Of a stretch of 64,000 nt of DNA, positions 31,168-40,393 are shown piece by piece. Position numbers and translations under genes: made by a program. The DNA is from Burkholderiales bacterium (GTDB lineage: Bacteria > Pseudomonadota > Gammaproteobacteria > Burkholderiales > Casimicrobiaceae), in assembly GCA_025354165.1 (NCBI GenBank), contig JANXNI010000034.1, positions 1 through 64,000 of the forward strand. The letters are read 5' to 3'. Under the pieces are notes generated by a model that was given only the letters and a program-made list of their open reading frames with translations, ran no database searches and was not told where the DNA came from. Within the stretch, counting starts at the first letter, position 1. The number at the start of each line of letters is the position of its first letter.

Positions 31168-32142
31168 ATGAAATTTCGTACCCTAGTCACGTCCGCGCTC
31201 GTCACCGCCACACTCATCGCGCCCGCGCTCTCATTCGCGCAGACCAAGCTCAAGTGGGCGCACGTCTACGAGACCTCCGAGCCGTATCACACCGAATCGG
31301 TCTGGGCCGCTGCCGAAATCAAAAAGCTGACTAACGGCAAGTTTGATATTCAGGTCTTTCCCGCGTCTTCGCTCGGCAAAGAGACCGACATCAATCAGGG
31401 CCTGACACTCGGCACGGTCGACATGATCATCAGCGGTCCGTCCTTCGCAGCGCGCACCTATCCGCGCGTCGGCATCGCTTACTACCCGTTCATCTTCCGC
31501 GACGCTGCGCATCAGGAGGCGTATTCCAAAAGCGACGTGTTCAAAGAAATGGTCGACGGCTATCGCGCGAAGACCGGTATCCAGATGACGGCCTACACCT
31601 ACTACGGTGCACGCCATGCGACATCGAACAAGCCTTTCACCGACTGCGCCGGGATGAAGGGCCTGAAGATTCGGGTGCCCGATGTGCCGGTCTACATGGC
31701 GATGCCCAAGGCGTGTGGCGCGAATCCGACGCCGATCGCTTTTGCGGAGGTTTACCTCGCGTTGCAAAACGGCACCGTGGACGCGCAGGAAAATCCACTG
31801 ACGACGATTGAGGCGAAGAAGTTCTACGAAGTGCAGAAGAACATCATGTTGACCGGTCATATCCTCGACGGTCTGGTGACGCAAATCGCGCCGCATGTCT
31901 GGTCAAAATTGACCGATGCCGAGAAGAAAATCTTCACCGATGTCACGCGTGAAGCGGCGTCACGTGCGTCGGCGCAAATCATCAAGCGCGAGGGTGAACT
32001 GGTGGCTGAGTTCAAGAAGAAAGGCATCAACATCGTTAGCGTGGATCGCTCTGCCTTTCAGGCAGCAGTGCTAAAGGGCGCAACGCTCGAGTCGCTCGGC
32101 TTTGACAAGAAAGACTTTGATCGCATTGTTGCGCTGAAGTAG
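31168..32142 (+). CDS. TRAP transporter substrate-binding protein (DctP family)
   Basis: LKWAHVYETSEPYHTESVWAAAEIKKLTNGKFDIQVFPASSLGKETDINQGLTLGTVDM. Confidence 0.93.
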   Translation: MKFRTLVTSALVTATLIAPALSFAQTKLKWAHVYETSEPYHTESVWAAAEIKKLTNGKFDIQVFPASSLGKETDINQGLTLGTVDMIISGPSFAARTYPRVGIAYYPFIFRDAAHQEAYSKSDVFKEMVDGYRAKTGIQMTAYTYYGARHATSNKPFTDCAGMKGLKIRVPDVPVYMAMPKACGANPTPIAFAEVYLALQNGTVDAQENPLTTIEAKKFYEVQKNIMLTGHILDGLVTQIAPHVWSKLTDAEKKIFTDVTREAASRASAQIIKREGELVAEFKKKGINIVSVDRSAFQAAVLKGATLESLGFDKKDFDRIVALK

Positions 32143-32151
32143 TTCGCGTCC

Positions 32152-32175
32152 AATGACGGCTTAAACGCCGTCATT
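32152..32175 (+). promoter_or_regulatory. Intercistronic stem-loop AATGACGGC-TTAAAC-GCCGTCATT after dctP-like gene
   Basis: Perfect 9-bp stem, 6-nt loop, 9 nt after the stop codon. Confidence 0.7.
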
Positions 32176-32279
32176 CTCTGGCAATGCGGAAACGACGAAA
32201 GCTGCGATCGTGTGTGGTCGCAGCCAGAGCGACTTTCGTTGCCCCAACCTCTGGCCGCTTAAACTTTGCGAGAACAAAC

Positions 32280-32843
32280 ATGGATCTAGACTCCGGCCCC
32301 AAAGTCATGGGCGACGACGGCGAATTTCACGCTGTCGACGAGGAAGTATCTTTTGAAGGCACCCCGTTTGAAGGATGGATCGCACTCGGCCTGTTCTGGG
32401 CTTTGGGCGCGGTGGTATTGATCCAGTTCGTCACCCGCTACCTGCTCAACGATTCGGCTGCGTGGACGGAGGAGATTGCGCGCTACTTTTTGATCGGTCT
32501 GGTATTTGTTGGCGCGACCATCGGCGTGGTCAAGAACAACCACATTCAGGTGGATCTGCTCTACCGCTTTCTGCCAAAAACGGCAGGACGCATGCTGTCG
32601 ACGGCCGTGGATATTGGACGCATCGCGTTCTTCGGCGCGATGTCAGTGTCCACCGTTCAGATGATGATTAAGCTGGAGAGCGCGAAGATGACCATCGTCG
32701 ATTTGCCGATGAACATTGTTTACGCGGTGTGTCTGTTCGGATTTATTGCAATGGCGGTGCGCTCGATTCTGGTAGCGCGCATTCACTGGCAGCGCGGCTA
32801 CAGCGTGCTGGAGCGACCTGATTCCACGATGGCTGATCGCTAG
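32280..32843 (+). CDS. TRAP transporter small permease (DctQ family)
   Basis: AWTEEIARYFLIGLVFVGATIGVVKNNHIQVDLL; start ATG 32280. Confidence 0.92.
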   Translation: MDLDSGPKVMGDDGEFHAVDEEVSFEGTPFEGWIALGLFWALGAVVLIQFVTRYLLNDSAAWTEEIARYFLIGLVFVGATIGVVKNNHIQVDLLYRFLPKTAGRMLSTAVDIGRIAFFGAMSVSTVQMMIKLESAKMTIVDLPMNIVYAVCLFGFIAMAVRSILVARIHWQRGYSVLERPDSTMADR

Positions 32844-32853
32844 GACGACGCAG

Positions 32854-34248
32854 ATGCTAAAAATTCTTTTCCTCTTCTTGATGTCGAGTGGCCTTCCCGT
32901 GGCCATCGCGATGGCCGGCGCGTCGCTCCTCTACATCCTCATCAGCGGCGATTTGCCCGGCTTCGCGGTCGTGCATCGCATGATTGGCGGCATCGACAGC
33001 TTTCCGCTGCTCGCGGTGCCGTTCTTCATTCTGGCCGGCAATTTGATGAACAACGCGGGCATCACCAACCGCATTTACAACTATGCGCTGGCACTGGTCG
33101 GCTGGCTCAAGGGCGGGCTGGGTCACGTCAACGTGCTCGGCTCGGTCATCTTCGCCGGCATGAGCGGCACCGCGATCGCAGACGCGGCGGGGCTCGGTAC
33201 GATTGAAATCAAGGCGATGAAAGACCACGGCTACGAACTGGAGTTTGCCGTGGGTGTCACCGCCGCGTCGGCAACGCTTGGCCCCATCATCCCGCCGTCG
33301 CTGCCATTCGTGATTTACGCGATGATGGCGAACGTTTCGGTCGGCGCATTGTTCCTCGCGGGCATTCTGCCGGGCGTGCTGATGGCCGTACTCATGATGA
33401 TGACGGTCGCGTATTTCGCACACAAGAACGGCTGGGGTGGCGACATCAAGTTTTCGTGGTCCCGCTTCGGCGGCGCAATGATCGAAACGGCTATCGTCAT
33501 CGCCTGGCCGCTGATTCTGTATTACGCCGTGCAATGGGGCGCGCCGATGCAGCCGACCGTCATCGCTGCGCTGGCTATATTGTTCCTCGCCGACTGGAAA
33601 TTCAAGTTTCAGGCGGTGCTACCGATCATGACGCCGGTGCTCTTAATCGGTGGCATGACGACGGGCCTGTTCACACCCACGGAAGGGGCCATCGCGGCCT
33701 GCGTGTGGGCAATGGTGCTCGGCCTGTTCTGGTACAAAACGCTGTCGTGGCGCATGTTCGTGAAGGTCTGCCTCGATACCGTTGAAACGACGTCGACGGT
33801 GATGTTCATCGTTGCTGCGGCCTCGATCTTCGGCTGGATGTTGACCGCCACCGGCGTCACCGCTGCGATTGCCGACTGGGTGCTCGGCTTCACCAAAGAG
33901 CCCTGGGTGTTCCTGCTGCTGGCCAATTTGCTGATGCTGTTCGTTGGCTGCTTTCTGGAGCCCACGGCGGCCATCACCATTCTTGTGCCGATCCTGCTGC
34001 CCATCGTTTTGAAGCTGGGGATTGACCCGGTGCATTTCGGTCTGGTGATGGTGTTAAACCTGATGATCGGCCTGCTGCATCCGCCGATGGGGATGGTGCT
34101 GTTCGTGCTGGCGCGCGTGGCGAAGCTGAGCGTGGAGCGCACCACGGCCGCAATCTTGCCGTGGCTGGTACCGTTGCTGGTGAGTCTCGTGATCCTGACC
34201 TACATTCCGGCGATCAGTTTGTGGCTGCCGAAATATATGGGGATGTAG
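32854..34248 (+). CDS. TRAP transporter large permease (DctM family)
   Basis: FPLLAVPFFILAGNLMNNAGIT; GTAIADAAGLGTIEIKAM; SATLGPIIPPSLPFVIYA. Confidence 0.95.
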   Translation: MLKILFLFLMSSGLPVAIAMAGASLLYILISGDLPGFAVVHRMIGGIDSFPLLAVPFFILAGNLMNNAGITNRIYNYALALVGWLKGGLGHVNVLGSVIFAGMSGTAIADAAGLGTIEIKAMKDHGYELEFAVGVTAASATLGPIIPPSLPFVIYAMMANVSVGALFLAGILPGVLMAVLMMMTVAYFAHKNGWGGDIKFSWSRFGGAMIETAIVIAWPLILYYAVQWGAPMQPTVIAALAILFLADWKFKFQAVLPIMTPVLLIGGMTTGLFTPTEGAIAACVWAMVLGLFWYKTLSWRMFVKVCLDTVETTSTVMFIVAAASIFGWMLTATGVTAAIADWVLGFTKEPWVFLLLANLLMLFVGCFLEPTAAITILVPILLPIVLKLGIDPVHFGLVMVLNLMIGLLHPPMGMVLFVLARVAKLSVERTTAAILPWLVPLLVSLVILTYIPAISLWLPKYMGM

Positions 34249-34259
34249 CCATCGTTCTT

Positions 34260-34325
34260 GTAGGAGCGGCTTGCCGCGACCCCCAGTTGCGAATATCTAT
34301 GCCGGTCGCGGCAAGCCGCTCCTAC
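34260..34325. repeat. REPIN-like palindrome (gtaggagcggcttgccgcgacc ... ggtcgcggcaagccgctcctac)
   Basis: Perfect 22-bp inverted arms in dctM/enolase-superfamily gap. Confidence 0.88.
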
Positions 34326-34344
34326 AGATGCACCGGTTCCGGGA

Positions 34345-35463
34345 TTGAATCACACCATGCCACGCATTAAGAAAATCGAACTCTGGCAGGTCAACCTCGC
34401 GCCGCCAGTGCCGCGCTCGGATGCGATCCAGTCGTTTGTGACGCAGGAGACGCCGATGCTGCGAGTCACCTGCGACGATGGCTCACAGGGCGCAGGCTAC
34501 AGCTACACAATCGGCACCGGTGGTTCGGCGGTGATGTCGCTGCTGGAAGATCACCTCGCCCCGAAACTGATCGGTCGCGACGCGGACGACATCGAGGCGA
34601 TCTGGAAGGATTTATTTTTTCACACGCACGCCACGGCGGTCGGCGCGATCACAGCGCTGGCGCTGGCGACGATTGATACCGCGTTGTGGGATTTGCGTTG
34701 CCGCCACACCAAACTGCCCTTGCACAAAGCCGCGGGGGGCGCGCAGAAACGCGTACCGATGTATTCGACCGAAGGCGGTTGGCTGCATCTGTCGCCCGAG
34801 CAACTGGTCACGCAATCGCTAGCAGCGAAAGCCGACGGTTTCAAAGGCGTCAAGATCAAGGTCGGACGCCCGCATGTGAGCGAGGACATGGCGCGTTTGT
34901 CTGCGGTGCGAGAGGCCGTCGGCGGCGCATTTGACATCATGATCGACGCCAATCAATGCTTCACTGTCGGGGAAGCGATTCGGCGTGCGCGACATTACGA
35001 AACGCTGGACATAGCCTGGTTTGAAGAGCCGTTGCCCGCCGAGGATTTAGGCGGTCACGAACGGCTTGCGCAGAGCACTAGCTTGCCAATTGCCGTCGGC
35101 GAATCCATCTACAGCCTGCAACACTTCCGCGAATATTTGCAGCGCGGCGCGTGCTCCATCGTTCAGGCGGATGTCGCGCGCATTGGCGGTATCACGCCTT
35201 GGCTCAAGGTCGCGCATCTGGCGGAGAGCTTCAACGTGCCGATCTGCCCGCACTTTTTGATGGAGCTGCATGTAAGTCTTTGCGCCGCCGTGCCAAACGC
35301 GCCGTGGGTGGAATACATCCCGCAGCTTGATTCGATTACCACGCGGGGAATGGCGCGCGATGGCGGTTTCGCGATTCCTTCAGATGCGCCCGGTTTGGGC
35401 ATTGCGTGGGATTGGACGGCGATTGACAAACAGGCGATTCGGCGCGCGACAGTAGAAAATTAG
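34345..35463 (+). CDS. Mandelate racemase/muconate lactonizing enzyme family protein
   Basis: FKGVKIKVGRPHVSEDMARL; FDIMIDANQCFTVGEAIRRAR; DIAWFEEPLPAEDLGGHERLAQ; AVGESIYSLQHFREYL. Confidence 0.92.
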   Translation: MNHTMPRIKKIELWQVNLAPPVPRSDAIQSFVTQETPMLRVTCDDGSQGAGYSYTIGTGGSAVMSLLEDHLAPKLIGRDADDIEAIWKDLFFHTHATAVGAITALALATIDTALWDLRCRHTKLPLHKAAGGAQKRVPMYSTEGGWLHLSPEQLVTQSLAAKADGFKGVKIKVGRPHVSEDMARLSAVREAVGGAFDIMIDANQCFTVGEAIRRARHYETLDIAWFEEPLPAEDLGGHERLAQSTSLPIAVGESIYSLQHFREYLQRGACSIVQADVARIGGITPWLKVAHLAESFNVPICPHFLMELHVSLCAAVPNAPWVEYIPQLDSITTRGMARDGGFAIPSDAPGLGIAWDWTAIDKQAIRRATVEN

Positions 35464-35468
35464 CGCAT

Positions 35469-35583
35469 CAGCTTTTCGCTGAAAGCGCCGCAGCACCGGG
35501 GGTAATATCGAAAAAAGCTATTAGTCGATTATTCGCTATATGCGCGATCAGCCCCCGTTTGGCGGTGCTTTCAGCAAAAAGCC
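35469..35583. repeat. 116-118 bp palindromic intergenic element, copy D (most symmetric)
   Basis: cagcttttcgctgaaagcgccgcagcaccggggg...ttagtcgatta...cagcccccg..ggcggtgctttcagcaaaaagcc; GTCGA at 56-60. Confidence 0.88.
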
Positions 35584-35611
35584 ATACTAGTTAAAGATCG
35601 ACAAAACACCG

Positions 35612-36439
35612 CTAAACCGGCGAATTGATGTCGATGAACTGGTAGGTGAGGCCGAACTGCTGCACGAGATTACCCGCCAATGCGGCGACACCGTCGCGCT
35701 CCGTCGCGTGATGGCCAGCGGCGATGAGGGTTATGTTCGACTCACGCGCATGGTGGACGTGCTGTTCGCTGATTTCGCCGGTGATGAAGGCGTCCGCACC
35801 GGCTTCGATAGCGTCTTTCAACAGCCCACCGCCCGCGCCGGTGCACCAGGCAATCGTGCGAATCATCCGGTCAGGATGGGTGAACAGCGTCACCCGGCGA
35901 CCGTAGTGCCGCGCGCAATAAGCGGCGAGCACGGTGCAGCGCAGCGCCACATTCACCCCAAGCTGCCCCAGCATGACGAGCCCAGTGTCGCCCGCCGTGC
36001 CAATCGGCGACAGCCCCATGCGGCGGCCCATGCAGGCGTTATTGCCAACCTCGGCATGGACATCGAGCGGCAAGTGATAGGCGTAGAGGTTGATGTTGGC
36101 GGCGAGCAGTGCCGCGATGCGCTCGCGGTGATAGCCGACAATGGCTGGATCGTCGCCTTTCCAGAAAAGTCCGTGGTGAACGATGATGGCATCAGCCTTG
36201 GCGGCAATCGCGGCATCGATCAGGGCCTTGTTTGCCGTGACGCCGACCACAATATGAGATATCGTGTCACGGCCCGCAACTTGCAAGCCATTGACTGCGA
36301 CATCCTTGAAGCGCCGAACTTCAAGGAATTGATTGAGGTGACGCGCCAGCGCGTCGCGGGACACGGAGCCCTTGGTTTCTGTGTTCAAGGTCTGATTCTC
36401 GAGGTCTTGAATAAAATTGTGAAGATCAACGGTACGCAC
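35612..36439 (-). CDS. Nif3-like dinuclear metal center protein (YbgI family)
   Basis: VNGLQVAGRDTISHIVVGVTANKALIDAAI; IIVHHGLFWKGDD; AYHLPLDVHAEVGNNA; HHATERDGV. Confidence 0.93.
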   Translation of the reverse strand: MRTVDLHNFIQDLENQTLNTETKGSVSRDALARHLNQFLEVRRFKDVAVNGLQVAGRDTISHIVVGVTANKALIDAAIAAKADAIIVHHGLFWKGDDPAIVGYHRERIAALLAANINLYAYHLPLDVHAEVGNNACMGRRMGLSPIGTAGDTGLVMLGQLGVNVALRCTVLAAYCARHYGRRVTLFTHPDRMIRTIAWCTGAGGGLLKDAIEAGADAFITGEISEQHVHHARESNITLIAAGHHATERDGVAALAGNLVQQFGLTYQFIDINSPV

Positions 36440-36589
36440 GCAACTTCCCTCGGTCTGTATCTTTTATTAACGGTGAACCGACAAATCATTCGAATCTGAC
36501 CGTAGTCACCGAAACCTGCACATGAAGCGTTCATTCTTCACAACGTCCACCACCGGAACTGACATCATCCCAATGCTGGCAACCTCATC

Positions 36590-37795
36590 ATGCTGACGCG
36601 ATTATGGCTCGTATTTGCACAGGTCTGCACGATCTGTGTCGCTATTCTGTTTACGGTCAGCACATTGCGACCCGAGTGGCTAGCGCGTGTCACAACCGTC
36701 GCGCCAATGACGCCTGTGGCCGCTGCAAATCCGGCGACGGGAGCCACGGTTAACACAGCGATAGCTGCCAATACATCCGCCGCGCCGCAACACCCCCGCA
36801 GCTTCAGCGAAGCCGCCAAACGCGCGTTACCTTCGGTGGTAAAGGTCGCCACCAGCGCCCAGCGCCGTGCACGTAACCCGTTGATGGACGACCCGAATTT
36901 TCAGCGCTTTTTTGGGCGTCAGGGTGCCGACGAAAACACCCAGCAAAAGCAGCAACTTCTCGGCGAAGGCTCGGGCGTGATCGTGCGCGCAGACGGCTAC
37001 ATTCTCACTAACAATCATGTGGTCGAAGGCGCGCAACAAATTCAGGTTGAGTTGACCGATAAACGCGTGTTGCCCGCGAAGGTCATCGGCGTTGATCCCG
37101 ACACCGATCTCGCCGTGATCAAGATTGAAGGTACCGATTTTCCGGCGATTACCTTCGGTGATTCACAGGCGTTGCAGGTCGCCGACGTAGTGCTCGCGAT
37201 TGGCAATCCGTTTGGTGTGTTCGGCAACACGGTTACGATGGGTATCGTGAGCGCGTTGGGCCGCACCCAAGTGTCGGAGTCCAATCCGTTCGAGAGTTTT
37301 ATTCAGACTGATGCGGCCATCAACCAGGGCAATTCCGGCGGCGCGCTGGTCAATTCCAATGGCGATCTGATCGGCATTAACTCCAGTATTTTCACGCGTA
37401 CCGGTGACTTTTCGGGCATTGGCTTCGCGATTCCAACCGCGCTCGCCAGACCGATTATGGACCAGCTCATCGCGACCGGCGAAGTTAAACGTGGCTACCT
37501 CGGTGTGAACCTCGGTGCCATCACGAGCGAGGTGGCGCAGCGTCTCGCGTTGAAAGACCAGAAAGGGGCATTCGTCGGGGCCGTGCTTGACGGTGCGCCG
37601 GGCAGCCGTGCTGGCCTGCGCGTCAATGATGTGATCGTGGAAATCAACGGTCAGGCCACCTCAGATCGCACCGACGCGGTGAACACCATCGCGATGACCG
37701 CGCCCGAGCAAACGATTCCGCTGAAGGTCATGCGCCAGGGCGAAATTGTTGAGCTGAAAGTGACGCTAGGAAAGCGGCCCACGACGAAACGCTAG
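36590..37795 (+). CDS. Trypsin-like serine protease with PDZ domain (DegQ/DegS/MucD family)
   Basis: GSGVIVRADGYILTNNHVVEGA; DTDLAVIKI; TDAAINQGNSGGALVNSNGDLIGINSSIF; C-terminal PDZ. Confidence 0.94.
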   Translation: MLTRLWLVFAQVCTICVAILFTVSTLRPEWLARVTTVAPMTPVAAANPATGATVNTAIAANTSAAPQHPRSFSEAAKRALPSVVKVATSAQRRARNPLMDDPNFQRFFGRQGADENTQQKQQLLGEGSGVIVRADGYILTNNHVVEGAQQIQVELTDKRVLPAKVIGVDPDTDLAVIKIEGTDFPAITFGDSQALQVADVVLAIGNPFGVFGNTVTMGIVSALGRTQVSESNPFESFIQTDAAINQGNSGGALVNSNGDLIGINSSIFTRTGDFSGIGFAIPTALARPIMDQLIATGEVKRGYLGVNLGAITSEVAQRLALKDQKGAFVGAVLDGAPGSRAGLRVNDVIVEINGQATSDRTDAVNTIAMTAPEQTIPLKVMRQGEIVELKVTLGKRPTTKR

Positions 37796-37808
37796 GGCCT
37801 AACGGCGT

Positions 37809-37825
37809 GTAGGAGCGGTTCCTAC
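37809..37825. repeat. Truncated solo REP unit gtaggagcggttcctac
   Basis: Matches outer stem of the REPIN family; lies in degQ/tatC convergent gap. Confidence 0.6.
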
Positions 37826-37835
37826 AGAAAAATTG

Positions 37836-38588
37836 TTATGCCGTAGCGTCTTCGGATGCGCGCGTTCGCGGTGTGATGAAGCGGCTCACAAGGATACCCA
37901 CTTCGTAGAGCAGCACCAACGGCACCGCTAGAAACAGTTGCGACAACACATCTGGCGGCGTAACGACTGCGGCAATCACAAAAGCAGCCACGATGAAATA
38001 GCCGCGGAATTCACCCAACTGCTGCACAGTCACGATACCCGCGCGCGTCAGTACGGCGAGCACCACAGGTGTCTCAAAGGTGATGCCGAACGCGATGAAC
38101 ATCGTAAGCGCGAAGCTCCAGTATTTGTCGATATCGGTAGCCATCTGCACGCCCACAGGCGTGAAGCTCGCGAAGGTTTTGAAGATCGACGGAAATACAA
38201 CGAAAAATGCGAACGCCATGCCGCAAAAAAACAGGACGGTCGACGACACGATGATCGGCAACGCCATCTTCTGCTCATGCTTGTAAAGGCCCGGTGCGAC
38301 GAACGCCCACATCTGATAGAGCACCACCGGCAGCGAGATCAGAAAGCCCGCCATTAGCGTGACTTTAAGCGGGATGAAGAAGCTGCCCGTTACGTCCGTC
38401 ACGATCATCGAAGCGCCGACCGGCATCGCGTGCATCATCGGAGCGGCAACGAGGGAGTAGAGCTCTTTCATGCCCGGCCACGCCATGAGCGCAAAGGTCA
38501 CGAAGAGCACGGCAACGACCGCCTTGACAATTCGCTCGCGCAACTCAACGAGGTGGGAGATGAAGGTTTCTTGAGGGGCTTCGGACAT
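37836..38588 (-). CDS. tatC: Twin-arginine translocase subunit TatC
   Basis: ETFISHLVELRERIVKAV; FAFFVVFPSIFKTFASF; FGITFETPVVLAVLTRAGIV. Confidence 0.96.
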   Translation of the reverse strand: MSEAPQETFISHLVELRERIVKAVVAVLFVTFALMAWPGMKELYSLVAAPMMHAMPVGASMIVTDVTGSFFIPLKVTLMAGFLISLPVVLYQMWAFVAPGLYKHEQKMALPIIVSSTVLFFCGMAFAFFVVFPSIFKTFASFTPVGVQMATDIDKYWSFALTMFIAFGITFETPVVLAVLTRAGIVTVQQLGEFRGYFIVAAFVIAAVVTPPDVLSQLFLAVPLVLLYEVGILVSRFITPRTRASEDATA

Positions 38589-38603
38589 GAAACGGTCTTA
38601 AAT

Positions 38604-38665
38604 GTAGGAGCGGCTCTACCGCGACGTGCGTAATGTGGGCGGGGTCGCGGCAGAGCCGCTCCTAC
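38604..38665. repeat. REPIN-like palindrome (gtaggagcggctctaccgcgac ... ggtcgcggcagagccgctcctac)
   Basis: Inverted REP arms between tatC and tatB. Confidence 0.85.
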
Positions 38666-38671
38666 GGTATG

Positions 38672-39205
38672 TCAGGCTGCCTTTTTCGGCGATTCCGGGG
38701 GCACCTCGACCAGCGCAGGATTCAACGTCGCGCTCGCTGGCTCGGCCGAGCTCAGCGATTTGGCTTCAATCGCGGCTTGCGCCTCCATCGCTTGTTCGGC
38801 GATGGATTTTTCGAGCGCTTCGACTTCGTTCAAAACGGCATGGCCGGGGGCAGCGATGGTGTTCCCTGCGCCGGTTTCCGCCGTCGCCAGCTTGGCGTGA
38901 TAGTCCGATTCCATCTCGTTGAATGCTTTGGATGCCGACGACGCTTCCTGCTCAACGCTGCGTCCGGCGTCACTCACAGCTGTCTCAAAACTCTTCGCCG
39001 CATCTTGCGCAGCCTGCTGAAGCTTTTTCAGCTCATCCATCTGCATTTCACGATCAATGTCCTGCTTGACCTGATTGGCGTAGCTGCGTGCGCGACCCAG
39101 CAAATGACCGAGCGTGCGGGCCACTTTCGGGAGTTTTTCCGGTCCGAGCACAATCAACGCAACCACCGCGATGATCATCATCTTGCCGAAGGAGAGTTCA
39201 AACAT
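38672..39205 (-). CDS. tatB: Sec-independent protein translocase TatB
   Basis: MFELSFGKMMIIAVVALIVLGPEKLPKVARTLGHLLGRARSYANQVKQDI. Confidence 0.95.
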   Translation of the reverse strand: MFELSFGKMMIIAVVALIVLGPEKLPKVARTLGHLLGRARSYANQVKQDIDREMQMDELKKLQQAAQDAAKSFETAVSDAGRSVEQEASSASKAFNEMESDYHAKLATAETGAGNTIAAPGHAVLNEVEALEKSIAEQAMEAQAAIEAKSLSSAEPASATLNPALVEVPPESPKKAA

Positions 39206-39280
39206 AGGGGTACTTAAGTAGGGCAGGCATTGCCCGCCATTGGCTTACGAGGCGCGAAATACCTGCGCTACACCGACCAA

Positions 39281-39505
39281 TCAAACCTTGTCGCGCTTCG
39301 CTTCGCCTTCGATGACGTTCGGCGCTGCAACCGGGGGCGCTTCTGCGGCGGCCTTAGTGGCCTCTTCGCCGCTCTTCATGCCACTTTTGAAATCGCTGAC
39401 CGCGCCGCCAAGGTCTTTGCCGACGTTACGCAGCTTTTTGGTGCCAAACACCATCACCACGATCAAGAGAACGATCAACCAGTGCCAAATCGAAAATGAA
39501 CCCAT
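39281..39505 (-). CDS. tatA: Sec-independent protein translocase TatA
   Basis: [44 protein letters not shown]. Confidence 0.95.
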   Translation of the reverse strand: MGSFSIWHWLIVLLIVVMVFGTKKLRNVGKDLGGAVSDFKSGMKSGEEATKAAAEAPPVAAPNVIEGEAKRDKV

Positions 39506-39551
39506 AGGTGACTCCTAACTTCTAAAAATCTTGTGAACGAATGCAGGCTTG

Positions 39552-39914
39552 CTATTCGTCTCTAGCGATCATGCGACCCAGCGCCTCAGGGCCGCCCAGC
39601 ACATGCATATGTAAGTGAAACACGTCTTGCCGACCGACGCGCCCATCGTTGATGATAGTGCGGAAGCCGTCGACCGACCCATTTTCGCGCGCCACTTGCG
39701 ACGCAACCAGCATCATTTTACCGAGCACCCGTTGATCTTCCATTTGTGCTTCCGACAATCTGGCAATGTGTTTCTTCGGAATCAGCAACAAATGCACCGG
39801 TGCCGAAGGATGAATATCCTTGAACACAAGCAAGTCGTCATCCTCGTAGACCCGCGTCGAGGGGATTTCGTTGCGAATGATTTTGCAGAAAAGGCAGTCT
39901 TTGTCGGTGCTCAT
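39552..39914 (-). CDS. HIT-family protein (HinT-like)
   Basis: DCLFCKIIRNEIPSTRVYEDDDLLVFKDIHPSAPVHLLLIPKKHI; HLHMHVLGG. Confidence 0.94.
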   Translation of the reverse strand: MSTDKDCLFCKIIRNEIPSTRVYEDDDLLVFKDIHPSAPVHLLLIPKKHIARLSEAQMEDQRVLGKMMLVASQVARENGSVDGFRTIINDGRVGRQDVFHLHMHVLGGPEALGRMIARDE

Positions 39915-39947
39915 GAATTGTGGAATGATTGCAATTGCAGCAGTTCT

Positions 39948-40035
39948 GTGGGAGCGGCTTAGCCGTGATGACTCGTAACGTTAACGCTGACCGGGCTAAA
40001 GGCGCTCCTGAGTGAAGTCGAAGGGCCGCTTCCAC
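39948..40035. repeat. Degenerate REP-like palindrome gtgggagcggcttagcc ... ggccgcttccac
   Basis: Inverted GTGGGAGCGGC / GGCCGCTTCCAC ends between hinT-like and hisE. Confidence 0.55.
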
Positions 40036-40041
40036 GATGTG

Positions 40042-40392
40042 TTATTTGGGTCGCGACGCCTTCTCTTCAACGCCGGATAGTCCCTCACGACGCGTCAGCT
40101 CGGCGAGAACATCAGCTCCCGTCAAATCGTAGCGCGACATGGCGACAAGCATGTGAAACCACACGTCTGCCGCCTCGCCGACCACCCGCTCATGACCTGC
40201 GGCGTTTGATTCGATTTCGGCGTCCTTGCACGCCATAACGAACTCAGTGGCCTCTTCGCCTACCTTTTTCAGCGCGGCATCCGGGGCTTTGGAAAATAAT
40301 TTGGCCACGTACGAACTGGCCGGATCGGCGTCCCTGCGCGAAGCAAACGTCTGCGCGAGCCGCGCAAAAACATCGAGCGAGTCAGCGCTCAC
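40042..40392 (-). CDS. hisE: Phosphoribosyl-ATP diphosphatase
   Basis: [16 protein letters not shown]...[13 protein letters not shown]. Confidence 0.93.
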   Translation of the reverse strand: MSADSLDVFARLAQTFASRRDADPASSYVAKLFSKAPDAALKKVGEEATEFVMACKDAEIESNAAGHERVVGEAADVWFHMLVAMSRYDLTGADVLAELTRREGLSGVEEKASRPK

Positions 40393-40393
40393 C

